From the NCBI GenBank assembly GCA_022563055.1, contig JADFOB010000081.1, positions 1-6,251 of the forward strand: 6,251 nt of DNA. Direction: 5' to 3'. The stretch's first letter is position 1, and each line of letters begins with the position of its first letter. Below, one piece after another: positions 1 through 6,251 of this stretch. The DNA is from Planctomycetota bacterium (GTDB lineage Bacteria; Planctomycetota; Phycisphaerae; UBA1845). The notes below the pieces were generated by a model. That model saw only the letters and a list, made by a program, of their open reading frames with translations. It ran no database searches and was not told where the DNA came from. The translations under genes and the position numbers were made by a program.

Positions 1-204
1 CAAACGCTGCTGAAGGATGAACTGTCACCCTCCTGACCTCTCTTCCATCCAAATCATCTCGGCTACCGGTGCGTCCAATGACCGACGATTCTTTCCAGGT
101 AGCCCGCCGCTTCACGCTGCGCTGAGGACTCGCTGGTGTGTGGGTCGAGAGGGTTCTCGCAATCTGTCGCGAGGATGTCCCATTGCCAGTTGGAGGTTTG
201 ATGG

Positions 205-340
205 CGACTCGAGTCCTGTGGGGACGGATGAGGGCTCCCCATCGATTCCATCGTCCCTCCAGGACTCCGGAGGAGGAAGGACAATGGTTTCCCAGCGATG
301 AATCGCTGGGCTATTCTCGTTTGTCCCTACGGGACACGTA
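205..340. repeat. Cluster of palindromic repeats beyond the smc 3' end
   Basis: This gene-free stretch carries many inverted repeats. There are three GTCC-N5-GGAC dyads at 213-225, 253-265 and 323-335. A perfect palindrome GACTCGAGTC lies at 206-215. Imperfect arms lie at 248-256 and 279-287. A perfect 9-bp stem lies at 291-310, and a 6-bp stem TGTCCC-TAC-GGGACA at 322-336. The density is far above what coding DNA nearby shows. The pattern resembles the multi-hairpin intergenic repeats found in many copies in some bacterial genomes, but copy number cannot be judged from one window. Confidence 0.55.
291..310. repeat. Perfect 9-bp-stem palindrome, possible bidirectional hairpin
   Basis: CCCAGCGAT (291-299) is the exact reverse complement of ATCGCTGGG (302-310), with two bases between, or an 8-bp stem with a TGAA loop. 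It lies 50 nt past the smc stop. In the smc direction the bases after it are AAACCATTGT, not a T-run, so it is not a canonical intrinsic terminator for smc. In the plus direction CTATTCTCGTTT follows, a weak and interrupted T-tract. It could be a 3'-end stabilising or factor-assisted terminating hairpin, or part of a dispersed repeat. Confidence 0.5.
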
Positions 341-359
341 ATGTGAGTAACACCAAGGG

Positions 360-3300
360 CTACGCCACGTGGGTGTCGGCGAGTTGTACGCTGACGCGGG
401 TGGAGACGCCCGGCTCCTGCATGGTGATGCCGTAGAGCCGGTCGCCGATGCTCATCGTGCGCTTCGAGTGCGTGATGATGATGAACTGGGACTCGGCGAC
501 GAACTCCTGGATGATGCGGTTGAAGCGATCGTTGTTGGCTTCGTCCAGCGCGGCGTCGACCTCGTCGAGGATCGCAAACGGCGCCGGGCGGCACTTGAAG
601 ATGCTCATCAATAGCGCGATGGCTGTCAGCGATTTCTCGCCGCCGGACATCAGGGAGATGATTTGCAGATCCTTGCCGGGCGGCTGGGCCACGATCTCGA
701 TTCCGCAGTCCAGCACGTTGTCCGGGTCTTCGAGGATGATGTCCGCCCGCCCGCCGCCGAAGAGCTTGCGAAACAGCGAGCGGAAGTTGTCACGGATCTG
801 CACGAAAGATTTCTCGAAGCGCTCGCGCGACTCCTGATCGAGACGGGCGATTAGTTGTTCGAGCTGCCTGTGCGACTCGGTCAGGTCGTCCCGCTGGCCC
901 GTCAGGAAGCCGTGCCGCTCCTCGATTTCCGCCAGTTCGTCGATGGCATCGAGGTTGACGTTGCCCAACCGCGACATCTTCTGACGCAGCTCGCCAATCT
1001 CCGTTTCCACCTGCTCCCAGTCCTGCTCCCAGTCCTGGTCATCACACTGGCGCTGCTCATATTGTTCAACGAGGTTGATGCTCAGTTCCTCGGCCAACCG
1101 GGCGACGAGTTCGTCACGGCGGACGTTGGCTTGCGTCAGCGACATCTGACACTCATGAAGCTGAGTCTCGATCTGCTCCAGTTCGTCGCGACTCGTCTTG
1201 ACGCCCTGGGTAAAGCTTTGGAGATCGAGCCGCAATTTCTCCCGTTCGTTTCGAAGCTGCGCGGCTCTTGCCTCGAGCTGTTCGATCGTGGTTTTCAGCG
1301 CGACCGCCCGCTCTTGTCCGGTTTCGATGGTTCGCTCGGATTCCTCGATCTTCGCTCGACACTGAGCGATGTCGTGCTCCGCCGTCGAGATGACGGCTTC
1401 GATATCCCCCAGCGAGCGTTGGAGCGTGCTGCGCGTCTCCGCGGCGGCAGCTCGCTTCTCGCGAAGCTGCCCCACCACGACCTTGGCCTCGGTAAGCTGG
1501 TCCGCACCGCGCTGCCGGCGCTCGACCACATTGTCCATACGTTCCTGTCGCTCGGCGACCTTTGCCTCGCGCTGTTTGTTCTCGAGCTCGAGCGCTTCGA
1601 GGGTGGATGCACCCTGGCCCGCCTTGACGAGAACTTCTTCAATCTGCTGCTCGATCAGGGCGATCTCGCCCGCGATCAGCGGTTTCTCGCCCGTGAGTCG
1701 CTCGATCGCCTCGGCAATCCGCTGTGATCCGGCATTCGCCTCCGCCCTGCTCGTCTTGGATTCGTAGATCGCGCTGCGCAGTTCTTGCTGGACCTCTTCC
1801 AGATAAGTGACTTCCGCCTCGGTTCGGTTAAGCTGGTCAACAAGTTTCGCAACGGTCGTCTCGAACCCGGTCAGCTCCGCCTCGATCTCCCGGAGCTCGC
1901 TTCGGCGCGAGATTAACCCGGTTCCCGCGGTGGCTGGTCCAAGCGTGATGCGACCGTCCGGTTCGACAATCTCCCCGCTGGTGGTCACAAAGCGGTGCCC
2001 GCTGACATCCAGCGAGGCCATCGCCAACGCTGCGTCAAGATTCTCCACCACGACGGTCTTGGCAAAGAGATGCCGGGCGAGCCGCTCAAAGGCGTCGGGT
2101 ACACGAGCGAGATCCATAACCCGCGCGACAAAACCCGGTTGGTCGGAGAAATCCCGCTCGTTCACGGTGGGCGATAGCCGGTCCAGGCACAGGGCTGTCA
2201 AACGACCGCTGAGTTGATCAAAATCGTCAATCATCGCCAGGAACGCACGGCTGTCGGTCACAACCAGGTGCTGATCCCGTTCTCCCAGGGCAGCCTCGAT
2301 GATCGCCGCATGGGCGATGTCGGTATCCACGATGTCGGCCACGAGCCCGGCGATGACCGTGGAAGAATCCGGCACGTGGGTGTCGCCCTGGTTCGGTTTG
2401 GTGGTCGAGTCCAGGAGTTGCCGCACGCCGGCACCGACGCCCTCTCGATTCCGCTGGAGATCTTCCAACAAGTCGCGGCGTGACAGCAGGGCGCTGCGCC
2501 GTTCCTTCATGGAAGCCAGCTCGTCGACAAGGCGCTGTCGTACGCCGTCCACGCGCCGGGCTTCGGTCGTCTTGACCTCCAACGCCTCGATCTGTTCAGC
2601 GATCAGCGTTTCGATCTCGCGCGAGCGCGCGTCGAGTGCGGATTTCTGTTCGAGCTGTTCTTCCAACTCGTTGGCGATCTGGGCATCGCGGGTACAGAGA
2701 CGTCCTTTCTGTCCGACCAACGATTCTCGCTGCGTGGAGAGCCGAACGACGTCGTTGTGGACCTGAGCACTCTTTCTGAGCAGGTCGATGATCCCGCTCT
2801 TTTCATCCTCCAACACCGCCTGGCTCAGTGCCAGTTCACGAGCCAGCGAGCGATCCTCCTCCACCAGACGGTCGATGCTCGCGTGGTACTCCTTTTGTTG
2901 CCTCTCCAGTGCGACGGCGGTCTGCTCAACCTCGCTTACGCGAGCGTGCGTTTCCTCCAACCGGCGCCGATCCGCGGACAGCCGCTCCTGGGATCGCTCC
3001 TCGAGCAGATTCTGCTCTTCAATGCGCCTAGCCGCGCCGTCGATTCGCTCCTCCTGACCCGCGAGATCGGAATTCGCCTGAACGAGTTGATTGTCGGCCG
3101 AGGCGATCTCGTCCGCGAGGCGATCCAGTTTGACGGTGACGCCCGATTCCTCCGCTTCGTGACGATCGATCGTCGTTCGCAGCGCGGTGGACCGATCGGA
3201 AAAGACCTGCGCATCGCGGTTCAGCGCGTCGTGTTGTTGGGTCAGACGATGGTACTCAGCCAATGCGTAGGTGGACCGCAGCTCATTGAGTCTTGCCTCG

Positions 3301-3953
3301 TACTGCTTGTAGTTTCTGGCTTTGCCCGCCTGCAGCTTGACGCTTCGGAGGCGGCGCTCGAGCTCTTCGATGATGTCGTCGACGCGCAGAAGGTTTTGTT
3401 GCGTCCGATCGAGCTTCCGCTGGGCCTCGCGCTTGCGAGCCTTGTACTTACTGATTCCGGCGGCCTCCTCGAAGATCACGCGACGCTCGACGGGACTGCT
3501 TTGGAGCAAACTGTCGACTCGACCCTGCTCGATCACCGAGTAGGCGTCGACCCCGACACCGGTATCCATGAACAGTTCTCGAATGTCCTTGAGTCGTACC
3601 GGCTGTTGGTTGAGGAGGTACTCGCTCTCGCCCGAACGGTAGAGTTTTCGGGTGACCTGTACCTCGTCCTGATCGAAAGGCAGCAGGCGGTCGGCGTTGC
3701 CAAACACCAGGTCCACCTGGGCCACGCTGCTGGCGCGGCGCGTGCTCGAGCCATTGAAGATCATGTCGGTCATCTGGCGACCGCGGAGCGAGCGCGCGGA
3801 CTGTTCGCCCAGAACCCACTTGAAGGCATCCAGAACGTTGCTCTTACCGCAGCCGTTGGGACCGACGACGCACGTCACGCCGGGACCGAAGTCGAATTCG
3901 ACCCGGTCGCCGAAGCTCTTGAAACCGCAAAGTGTAATGCGTTTGAGGAACAT
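360..3953 (-). CDS. smc: Chromosome segregation/condensation ATPase SMC (complete)
   Basis: This gene encodes the bacterial SMC protein, the ATP-driven DNA-loop-extruding core of the SMC-ScpAB condensin that organises and segregates the chromosome. The product is 1197 aa, close to the family norm of about 1190. The N-terminal head has Walker A GPNGCGKSN at 31-39 (Lys37), an arginine-loop region SLRGRQMTD at 55-63 and the EQGRVD segment at 142-147. Coiled coil rich in Glu, Arg, Gln and Leu runs from about 170 to 500. A hinge lies at about 500-680, ending in GHRFVTTSGEIVEPDGRITLG. The return coil extends to about 1040. The C-terminal head has the signature LMSGGEKS from 1101, Walker B AILDEVDAALD at 1127-1137 and THSKRTM at 1161-1167. 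All catalytic motifs are intact. I chose ATG 3953 because MFLKRITLCGFKSF is the usual SMC N-terminus and GGAGGT lies 10 nt upstream. An in-frame ATG at 4040 would add 29 residues unlike the family and has no ribosome site. ScpA and ScpB are not in the window. Identification is very secure. Confidence 0.97.
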   Translation of the reverse strand: MFLKRITLCGFKSFGDRVEFDFGPGVTCVVGPNGCGKSNVLDAFKWVLGEQSARSLRGRQMTDMIFNGSSTRRASSVAQVDLVFGNADRLLPFDQDEVQVTRKLYRSGESEYLLNQQPVRLKDIRELFMDTGVGVDAYSVIEQGRVDSLLQSSPVERRVIFEEAAGISKYKARKREAQRKLDRTQQNLLRVDDIIEELERRLRSVKLQAGKARNYKQYEARLNELRSTYALAEYHRLTQQHDALNRDAQVFSDRSTALRTTIDRHEAEESGVTVKLDRLADEIASADNQLVQANSDLAGQEERIDGAARRIEEQNLLEERSQERLSADRRRLEETHARVSEVEQTAVALERQQKEYHASIDRLVEEDRSLARELALSQAVLEDEKSGIIDLLRKSAQVHNDVVRLSTQRESLVGQKGRLCTRDAQIANELEEQLEQKSALDARSREIETLIAEQIEALEVKTTEARRVDGVRQRLVDELASMKERRSALLSRRDLLEDLQRNREGVGAGVRQLLDSTTKPNQGDTHVPDSSTVIAGLVADIVDTDIAHAAIIEAALGERDQHLVVTDSRAFLAMIDDFDQLSGRLTALCLDRLSPTVNERDFSDQPGFVARVMDLARVPDAFERLARHLFAKTVVVENLDAALAMASLDVSGHRFVTTSGEIVEPDGRITLGPATAGTGLISRRSELREIEAELTGFETTVAKLVDQLNRTEAEVTYLEEVQQELRSAIYESKTSRAEANAGSQRIAEAIERLTGEKPLIAGEIALIEQQIEEVLVKAGQGASTLEALELENKQREAKVAERQERMDNVVERRQRGADQLTEAKVVVGQLREKRAAAAETRSTLQRSLGDIEAVISTAEHDIAQCRAKIEESERTIETGQERAVALKTTIEQLEARAAQLRNEREKLRLDLQSFTQGVKTSRDELEQIETQLHECQMSLTQANVRRDELVARLAEELSINLVEQYEQRQCDDQDWEQDWEQVETEIGELRQKMSRLGNVNLDAIDELAEIEERHGFLTGQRDDLTESHRQLEQLIARLDQESRERFEKSFVQIRDNFRSLFRKLFGGGRADIILEDPDNVLDCGIEIVAQPPGKDLQIISLMSGGEKSLTAIALLMSIFKCRPAPFAILDEVDAALDEANNDRFNRIIQEFVAESQFIIITHSKRTMSIGDRLYGITMQEPGVSTRVSVQLADTHVA
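1010..1037 (-). repeat. 12-bp tandem duplication inside smc
   Basis: A 12-bp unit is repeated twice without a mismatch, plus a 4-base partial third copy. It is in frame and encodes QDWEQDWEQ at residues 973-981 of SMC, in the returning coiled coil shortly before the C-terminal head. It keeps the frame but adds four residues, which is not a multiple of the seven-residue heptad. Confidence 0.8.
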
Positions 3954-3963
3954 CGCTTTGGGT

Positions 3964-3969
3964 ACCTCC
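3964..3969 (-). promoter_or_regulatory. Shine-Dalgarno of smc
   Basis: The minus strand reads GGAGGT here, a full match to the anti-Shine-Dalgarno core, with 10 nt to the ATG at 3953. This site decides the smc start. The upstream in-frame ATG at 4040 has only a GGGGAC about 20 nt away and no properly placed ribosome site. Confidence 0.85.
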
Positions 3970-3999
3970 GTGTGCCCTGGCGGTCCGCCGATCCGTGGT

Positions 4000-4028
4000 T
4001 CCGGTGCACTGGATCCCTGCGCACCGGA
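4000..4028 (-). promoter_or_regulatory. Inverted repeat (hairpin) in the smc leader
   Basis: TCCGGTGC at 4000-4007 and GCACCGGA at 4021-4028 are perfect 8-bp inverted arms around a 13-nt loop. They lie between the predicted smc transcription start and the Shine-Dalgarno. In the transcript this could fold into a stable GC-rich stem. As DNA it could be an operator. A smaller palindrome, GGCGG-T-CCGCC, lies at 3979-3989, just upstream of the ribosome site in the smc direction. The role is unknown. Confidence 0.4.
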
Positions 4029-4064
4029 TCTCGCCTCCATGCGAGCGCAGCAGCAGTTGTCCCC

Positions 4065-4093
4065 AGTCTATCACATGGAACGACTCCGTGCAA
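4065..4093 (-). promoter_or_regulatory. Candidate smc promoter with extended -10
   Basis: On the minus strand TTGCAC (4093-4088) is followed after exactly 17 nt by TAGACT (4070-4065). The -10 box is directly preceded by TGA, the extended -10 motif. The -35 keeps only the TTG core and the -10 matches four of six consensus bases. Transcription would start near 4058 and leave a leader of about 105 nt before the smc ATG. This is a consensus-based inference only, and the sigma factor specificity of this organism is unknown. Confidence 0.4.
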
Positions 4094-4146
4094 AGATTTT
4101 ACCGGGCAATATCCCGATGGGGGTCGGGCGGCGGACATGTTCCCGG

Positions 4147-4165
4147 CCAGGAAGATGATTCCTGG
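4147..4165 (+). promoter_or_regulatory. Perfect 7-bp dyad upstream of the kinase gene, possible operator
   Basis: CCAGGAA and TTCCTGG are exact inverted arms around a 5-nt spacer (GATGA). The overall size suits a dimeric helix-turn-helix regulator. The centre (4156) lies about 45 bp before the start point implied by the TATGAT box at 4189-4194, where an activator might replace the missing -35. The symmetry is seen directly. The regulatory role is inferred, and it could equally be a transcript hairpin or chance. Confidence 0.4.
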
Positions 4166-4188
4166 GTCGCGTCCGCCACCGATGCGGC

Positions 4189-4194
4189 TATGAT
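4189..4194 (+). promoter_or_regulatory. Candidate -10 box for a leaderless kinase mRNA
   Basis: TATGAT matches the -10 consensus at five of six positions and ends 7 nt before ATG 4202. That spacing would start the transcript at or next to the A of the start codon. No recognisable -35 lies 16-18 bp upstream (GTCGCG at 4166-4171). ATG 4202 has only AAGGG one base away, too close to act as a Shine-Dalgarno. If this box is real, the first base of ATG 4190 lies inside it, so that codon would not be transcribed and 4202 would be the start. Confidence 0.35.
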
Positions 4195-4201
4195 TAAGGG
4201 T

Positions 4202-6223
4202 ATGGTCGGCGATCACTGTGCCAACCCAGTCAGCGTCGGTTCCAGCCACGGTGCCGGCACAGGCGACGGCAAGCGGGGTGCACCTGCAAAGCAAGAGCAC
4301 GCCCGCGTTGACTACCGCATGCTCTTCGAGCGCATCGGTGACGCCATTCTCGTCATGGACGCGAGCGGTCGATGCATTGCTGCCAACCCGGCTGCGGGCC
4401 GAATGACGGGGTACACTCAGGACGAGTTGGGCGGCATACGTCTGTGGGATCTGGCGCCCAGCGCGGAGGGTGACGCAATCCGCGAGCACCTGGCGGAAGC
4501 GGCCAAGACGGGGCGAGCGACCCGCGCGTGCCCACTCGCGTGCAAAGACGGCACGCATCCGTCGGTCGAACTCCAGACGACGGAGCTGGGCGATGGAACC
4601 TACCTGTGCAGACTCCGGCGTGCCTCCCAGCGCATCGAGGAGGACTCATCGGATGCAGGGCGCAGCTCGCTTGACACGTTCGGCACGCTGGTACGCCTGT
4701 ACCACGTAGCCGTCATCTCCGCCGGGGCGAACGGGCGCATCACCTCCTGGAACCCTGCGGCACAAGCTCTTCTGGGATACACCACCGAGGAAGCGGTCGG
4801 CATGCCGATCACGAAACTCATACCCCAGGCCAAACGCCGCAAGCACCTTAGCGGCTTTAAGCGGCAGATCCAAAGCGCCAGCCAGGAGCCGTTCGACGGC
4901 ATGGTCCAGAGTGAAGCCATCCGAAAGGATGGGACGAAACTCCATGTCGAGTTGGCCATTGCCGGCAGTTGGCAAGGCGCGGAACCGATGTTGACCGCCG
5001 TGATCCGAGACGTCACGGCGCACCGTGAGTTGGTGGAACAACTCAACGACGCGTTGCAACGCTTGCAATTTCACGTCGAGCGCATGCCGCTGGCCTACAT
5101 CGTATGGAACGCTGATTTTTGTGTCGAGGAATGGAATCCCGCCGCCCAGCGTATGTTCGGATACTCACGGGCGGAGGCGATCGGAAGAAACGCGGTCGGT
5201 CTGGTGATTCCGTCCGACGTCATTCCGATCGTGAAGCCGGTCTGGGAGCGACTCCTCAAGGGCGACGCTTCGAGCCACTCGATCAACGACAATGTGCGCA
5301 AGGACGGTACACGGTTCACCTGCGAGTGGTTCAATACGCCGCTGCGCGATGCCGCCGGGAACGTCCACGCGGTCGCATCGATGGCGATGGACGTGTCCGA
5401 GCGGGAGGCGTTGGCATCGCGCCTTCGCGACGCCCAGCGCCTCGAAGCGTTGGGTTCGATGGCGAGCGGGGTGGCCCATGACTTCAACAGTTCGCTGATG
5501 GTGATCCTCGGCAACACGTCGCTGCTGCGCAAGATCAAGGGGCTTCCCTCCGAAGCCATGGATCTTATCCTACCTATCGAAGATGCCGGAGCGCGAGCAA
5601 GCGACCTGATCCGGCACCTCCTCGCCTATGCCCGCACGGGACGGCACAACCCACAACCGACGGACCTCAATGCCGTGATTGAAGACGCCATGGGTTTCGT
5701 GACCGCGTCTGTCGGCAAACAGCATGAGTTCGATCTCCGTCTGGCATCGCGTCTCCCGACGATTCTCGCCGATTGCAGTCAGATCGAACGAATCCTGCTC
5801 AACCTCTGTATCAACGCGAAACAGGCGATGGAAAAGAGCGGGACGATCGGGATCACGACGCGGCGAACGAAGCTCACACAGGAGCAGGTCGCTCGCTGCG
5901 TACCCCCTGACCGTGCACCCGGAAGCTACGTCGAACTCCTCGTGAGCGACACCGGGTGCGGGATGGACAAGACGACGGTCGGGCGCATCTTCGATCCGTT
6001 CTTCACGACGAAGGCAGAGGGCCACGGTCTGGGCCTTGCGGCGGTGCTCGGAATCTTCCGCCAGCACAACGGCATGGCCCTCGTCGAGTCCAAGGTGGGC
6101 AAGGGCACCAAGATCCACGTCTTCTTCCCCGTCCACAAGGAGGATCGCCGACGGACGAAGCGGACGAGAACGACGACAGCGGGTCGCGCGCGGCGCGGGG
6201 TCAAGAAACGTAGGTCAGGTTGA
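4202..6223 (+). CDS. Cytoplasmic sensor histidine kinase with three PAS domains
   Basis: This is a two-component sensor kinase that autophosphorylates on histidine and should pass the phosphate to a response regulator not in this window. With the start at 4202 it is 673 aa. PAS1 spans about 37-150 (IAANPAAGRMTGYT), PAS2 about 160-277 (ITSWNPAAQALLGYT) and PAS3 about 287-400 (EEWNPAAQRMFGYS). PAS2 and PAS3 end in PAC-like IRDVTAHREL and AMDVSEREAL. The dimerisation and phosphoacceptor helix follows, with GVAHDFNSSL and His426. The ATPase domain has the N box LLNLCINAKQAM (Asn534, Asn538), G1 DTGCGM (Asp583), the F box FDPFFTTK (597-604) and G2 GHGLGLA (607-613). I see no transmembrane segment or signal peptide, so it is probably a cytosolic sensor. 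The ligand is unknown, and no haem- or flavin-binding signature is obvious to me. The H box differs from the usual HDFNNLL. The last 28 residues are strongly basic. ATG 4190 and ATG 4319 are alternative starts, and the open frame reaches back to 3995. The kinase call is secure but the exact start is not. Confidence 0.93.
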   Translation: MVGDHCANPVSVGSSHGAGTGDGKRGAPAKQEHARVDYRMLFERIGDAILVMDASGRCIAANPAAGRMTGYTQDELGGIRLWDLAPSAEGDAIREHLAEAAKTGRATRACPLACKDGTHPSVELQTTELGDGTYLCRLRRASQRIEEDSSDAGRSSLDTFGTLVRLYHVAVISAGANGRITSWNPAAQALLGYTTEEAVGMPITKLIPQAKRRKHLSGFKRQIQSASQEPFDGMVQSEAIRKDGTKLHVELAIAGSWQGAEPMLTAVIRDVTAHRELVEQLNDALQRLQFHVERMPLAYIVWNADFCVEEWNPAAQRMFGYSRAEAIGRNAVGLVIPSDVIPIVKPVWERLLKGDASSHSINDNVRKDGTRFTCEWFNTPLRDAAGNVHAVASMAMDVSEREALASRLRDAQRLEALGSMASGVAHDFNSSLMVILGNTSLLRKIKGLPSEAMDLILPIEDAGARASDLIRHLLAYARTGRHNPQPTDLNAVIEDAMGFVTASVGKQHEFDLRLASRLPTILADCSQIERILLNLCINAKQAMEKSGTIGITTRRTKLTQEQVARCVPPDRAPGSYVELLVSDTGCGMDKTTVGRIFDPFFTTKAEGHGLGLAAVLGIFRQHNGMALVESKVGKGTKIHVFFPVHKEDRRRTKRTRTTTAGRARRGVKKRRSG

Positions 6224-6251
6224 AACCCTGAAACAACGGGTTGCTGATCCG

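Larger units (their letters stand above)
1..359. other. Non-coding region, no gene recognised
   Basis: I find no credible gene here. The short open frames on both strands encode Ser-, Arg- and Pro-rich peptides with no recognisable domain or ribosome site. The left half (1-200) shows only a small hairpin, CGAGA-N4-TCTCG at 146-159, and may hold the far end of a gene starting outside the window. The right half is the hairpin cluster described separately. Confidence 0.6.

Noticed and set aside
227..243. Small bulged hairpin GATG-A-GGG / CCC-CATC
   Set aside because: A two-base loop and a bulge make it weak on its own, and it overlaps stronger dyads. I treat it as part of the general repeat cluster.
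112..594. A 160-codon minus-strand frame running from smc into the non-coding region
   Set aside because: It overlaps the smc C-terminal head in another frame. The part outside smc reads through hairpin repeats, which gives a Ser-, Pro- and Arg-rich non-protein-like sequence.
855..1727. A 290-codon open frame on the plus strand opposite the 3' part of smc
   Set aside because: It is the reverse-strand image of the SMC coiled coil (low-complexity Leu, Arg and Asp) with no domain or ribosome site.
3954..4040. N-terminal extension of SMC from ATG 4040
   Set aside because: The 29 extra residues (Gly-, Pro- and Ser-rich) are unlike any SMC N-terminus and have no ribosome site, while ATG 3953 has GGAGGT at good spacing and the conserved MFLKRI start.
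4096..4101. TAAAAT as an alternative -10 for smc on the minus strand
   Set aside because: It matches five of six consensus bases, but the sequence 17 bp upstream is C-rich with no -35 likeness and no extended -10. The TTGCAC-17-TAGACT pair is better.
3995..4189. N-terminal extension of the kinase from ATG 3995
   Set aside because: It would overlap the smc leader and promoter, shows no domain, and runs through inverted repeats. PAS1 begins well after 4202.
2757..4193. A 478-codon open frame on the plus strand opposite the 5' part of smc
   Set aside because: It is fully antisense to a conserved, motif-complete gene. Its Leu-, Val- and Arg-rich product has no recognisable domain, and GC-rich coiled-coil genes commonly leave long open antisense frames.
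360..6223. A functional link between smc and the PAS kinase
   Set aside because: Divergent neighbours can share control, but nothing in either sequence shows a joint function and I know of no established pairing of these families.
6224..6242. AACCC-N9-GGGTT as a terminator after the kinase gene
   Set aside because: The stem is only 5 bp with a 9-nt loop, no T-run follows, and the window ends 9 bases later, so it cannot be supported.

Overview
The window comes from a GC-rich bacterial chromosome. It holds two real genes, transcribed divergently from a gap of about 250 bp. The left gene (360-3953, minus strand) encodes a complete bacterial SMC chromosome-condensation ATPase. The right gene (about 4202-6223, plus strand) encodes a soluble sensor histidine kinase with three PAS domains. 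The SMC head sequence (GCGKSN Walker A, LMSGGEKSLTAIALLMSIF signature, ILDEVDAALDEAN Walker B) recalls SMC proteins of the Planctomycetota and relatives. I hold that taxonomic guess only loosely, because it comes from memory of the family and not from a search.

Region by region: 1-359 is non-coding and lies just beyond the smc stop codon. Its right part (about 205-340) is packed with inverted repeats, including three copies of a GTCC-N5-GGAC dyad and a perfect 9-bp-stem palindrome at 291-310. None is followed by a T-tract in the smc direction, so I read this as a cluster of palindromic repeats or a structured 3' region, not a textbook terminator. 360-3953 is smc. 3954-4201 is the divergent control region. 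On the minus strand it carries a strong Shine-Dalgarno for smc, a leader hairpin and a plausible extended -10 promoter. On the plus strand it carries a 7-bp dyad (CCAGGAA-N5-TTCCTGG) followed by a TATGAT box placed as for a leaderless kinase mRNA. 4202-6223 is the kinase. 6224-6251 is too short to interpret.

The two genes share a control region, but nothing in the sequence ties their functions together. SMC should act on the nucleoid with ScpA/ScpB, which are not encoded here. The kinase should phosphorylate a response regulator, which is also absent and may lie beyond the right edge. I see no phage, transposase, CRISPR or defence genes and no new multi-gene system. The points most worth following up are the hairpin cluster at the smc 3' end, the dyad and -10 arrangement before the kinase, and the altered H-box of the kinase.
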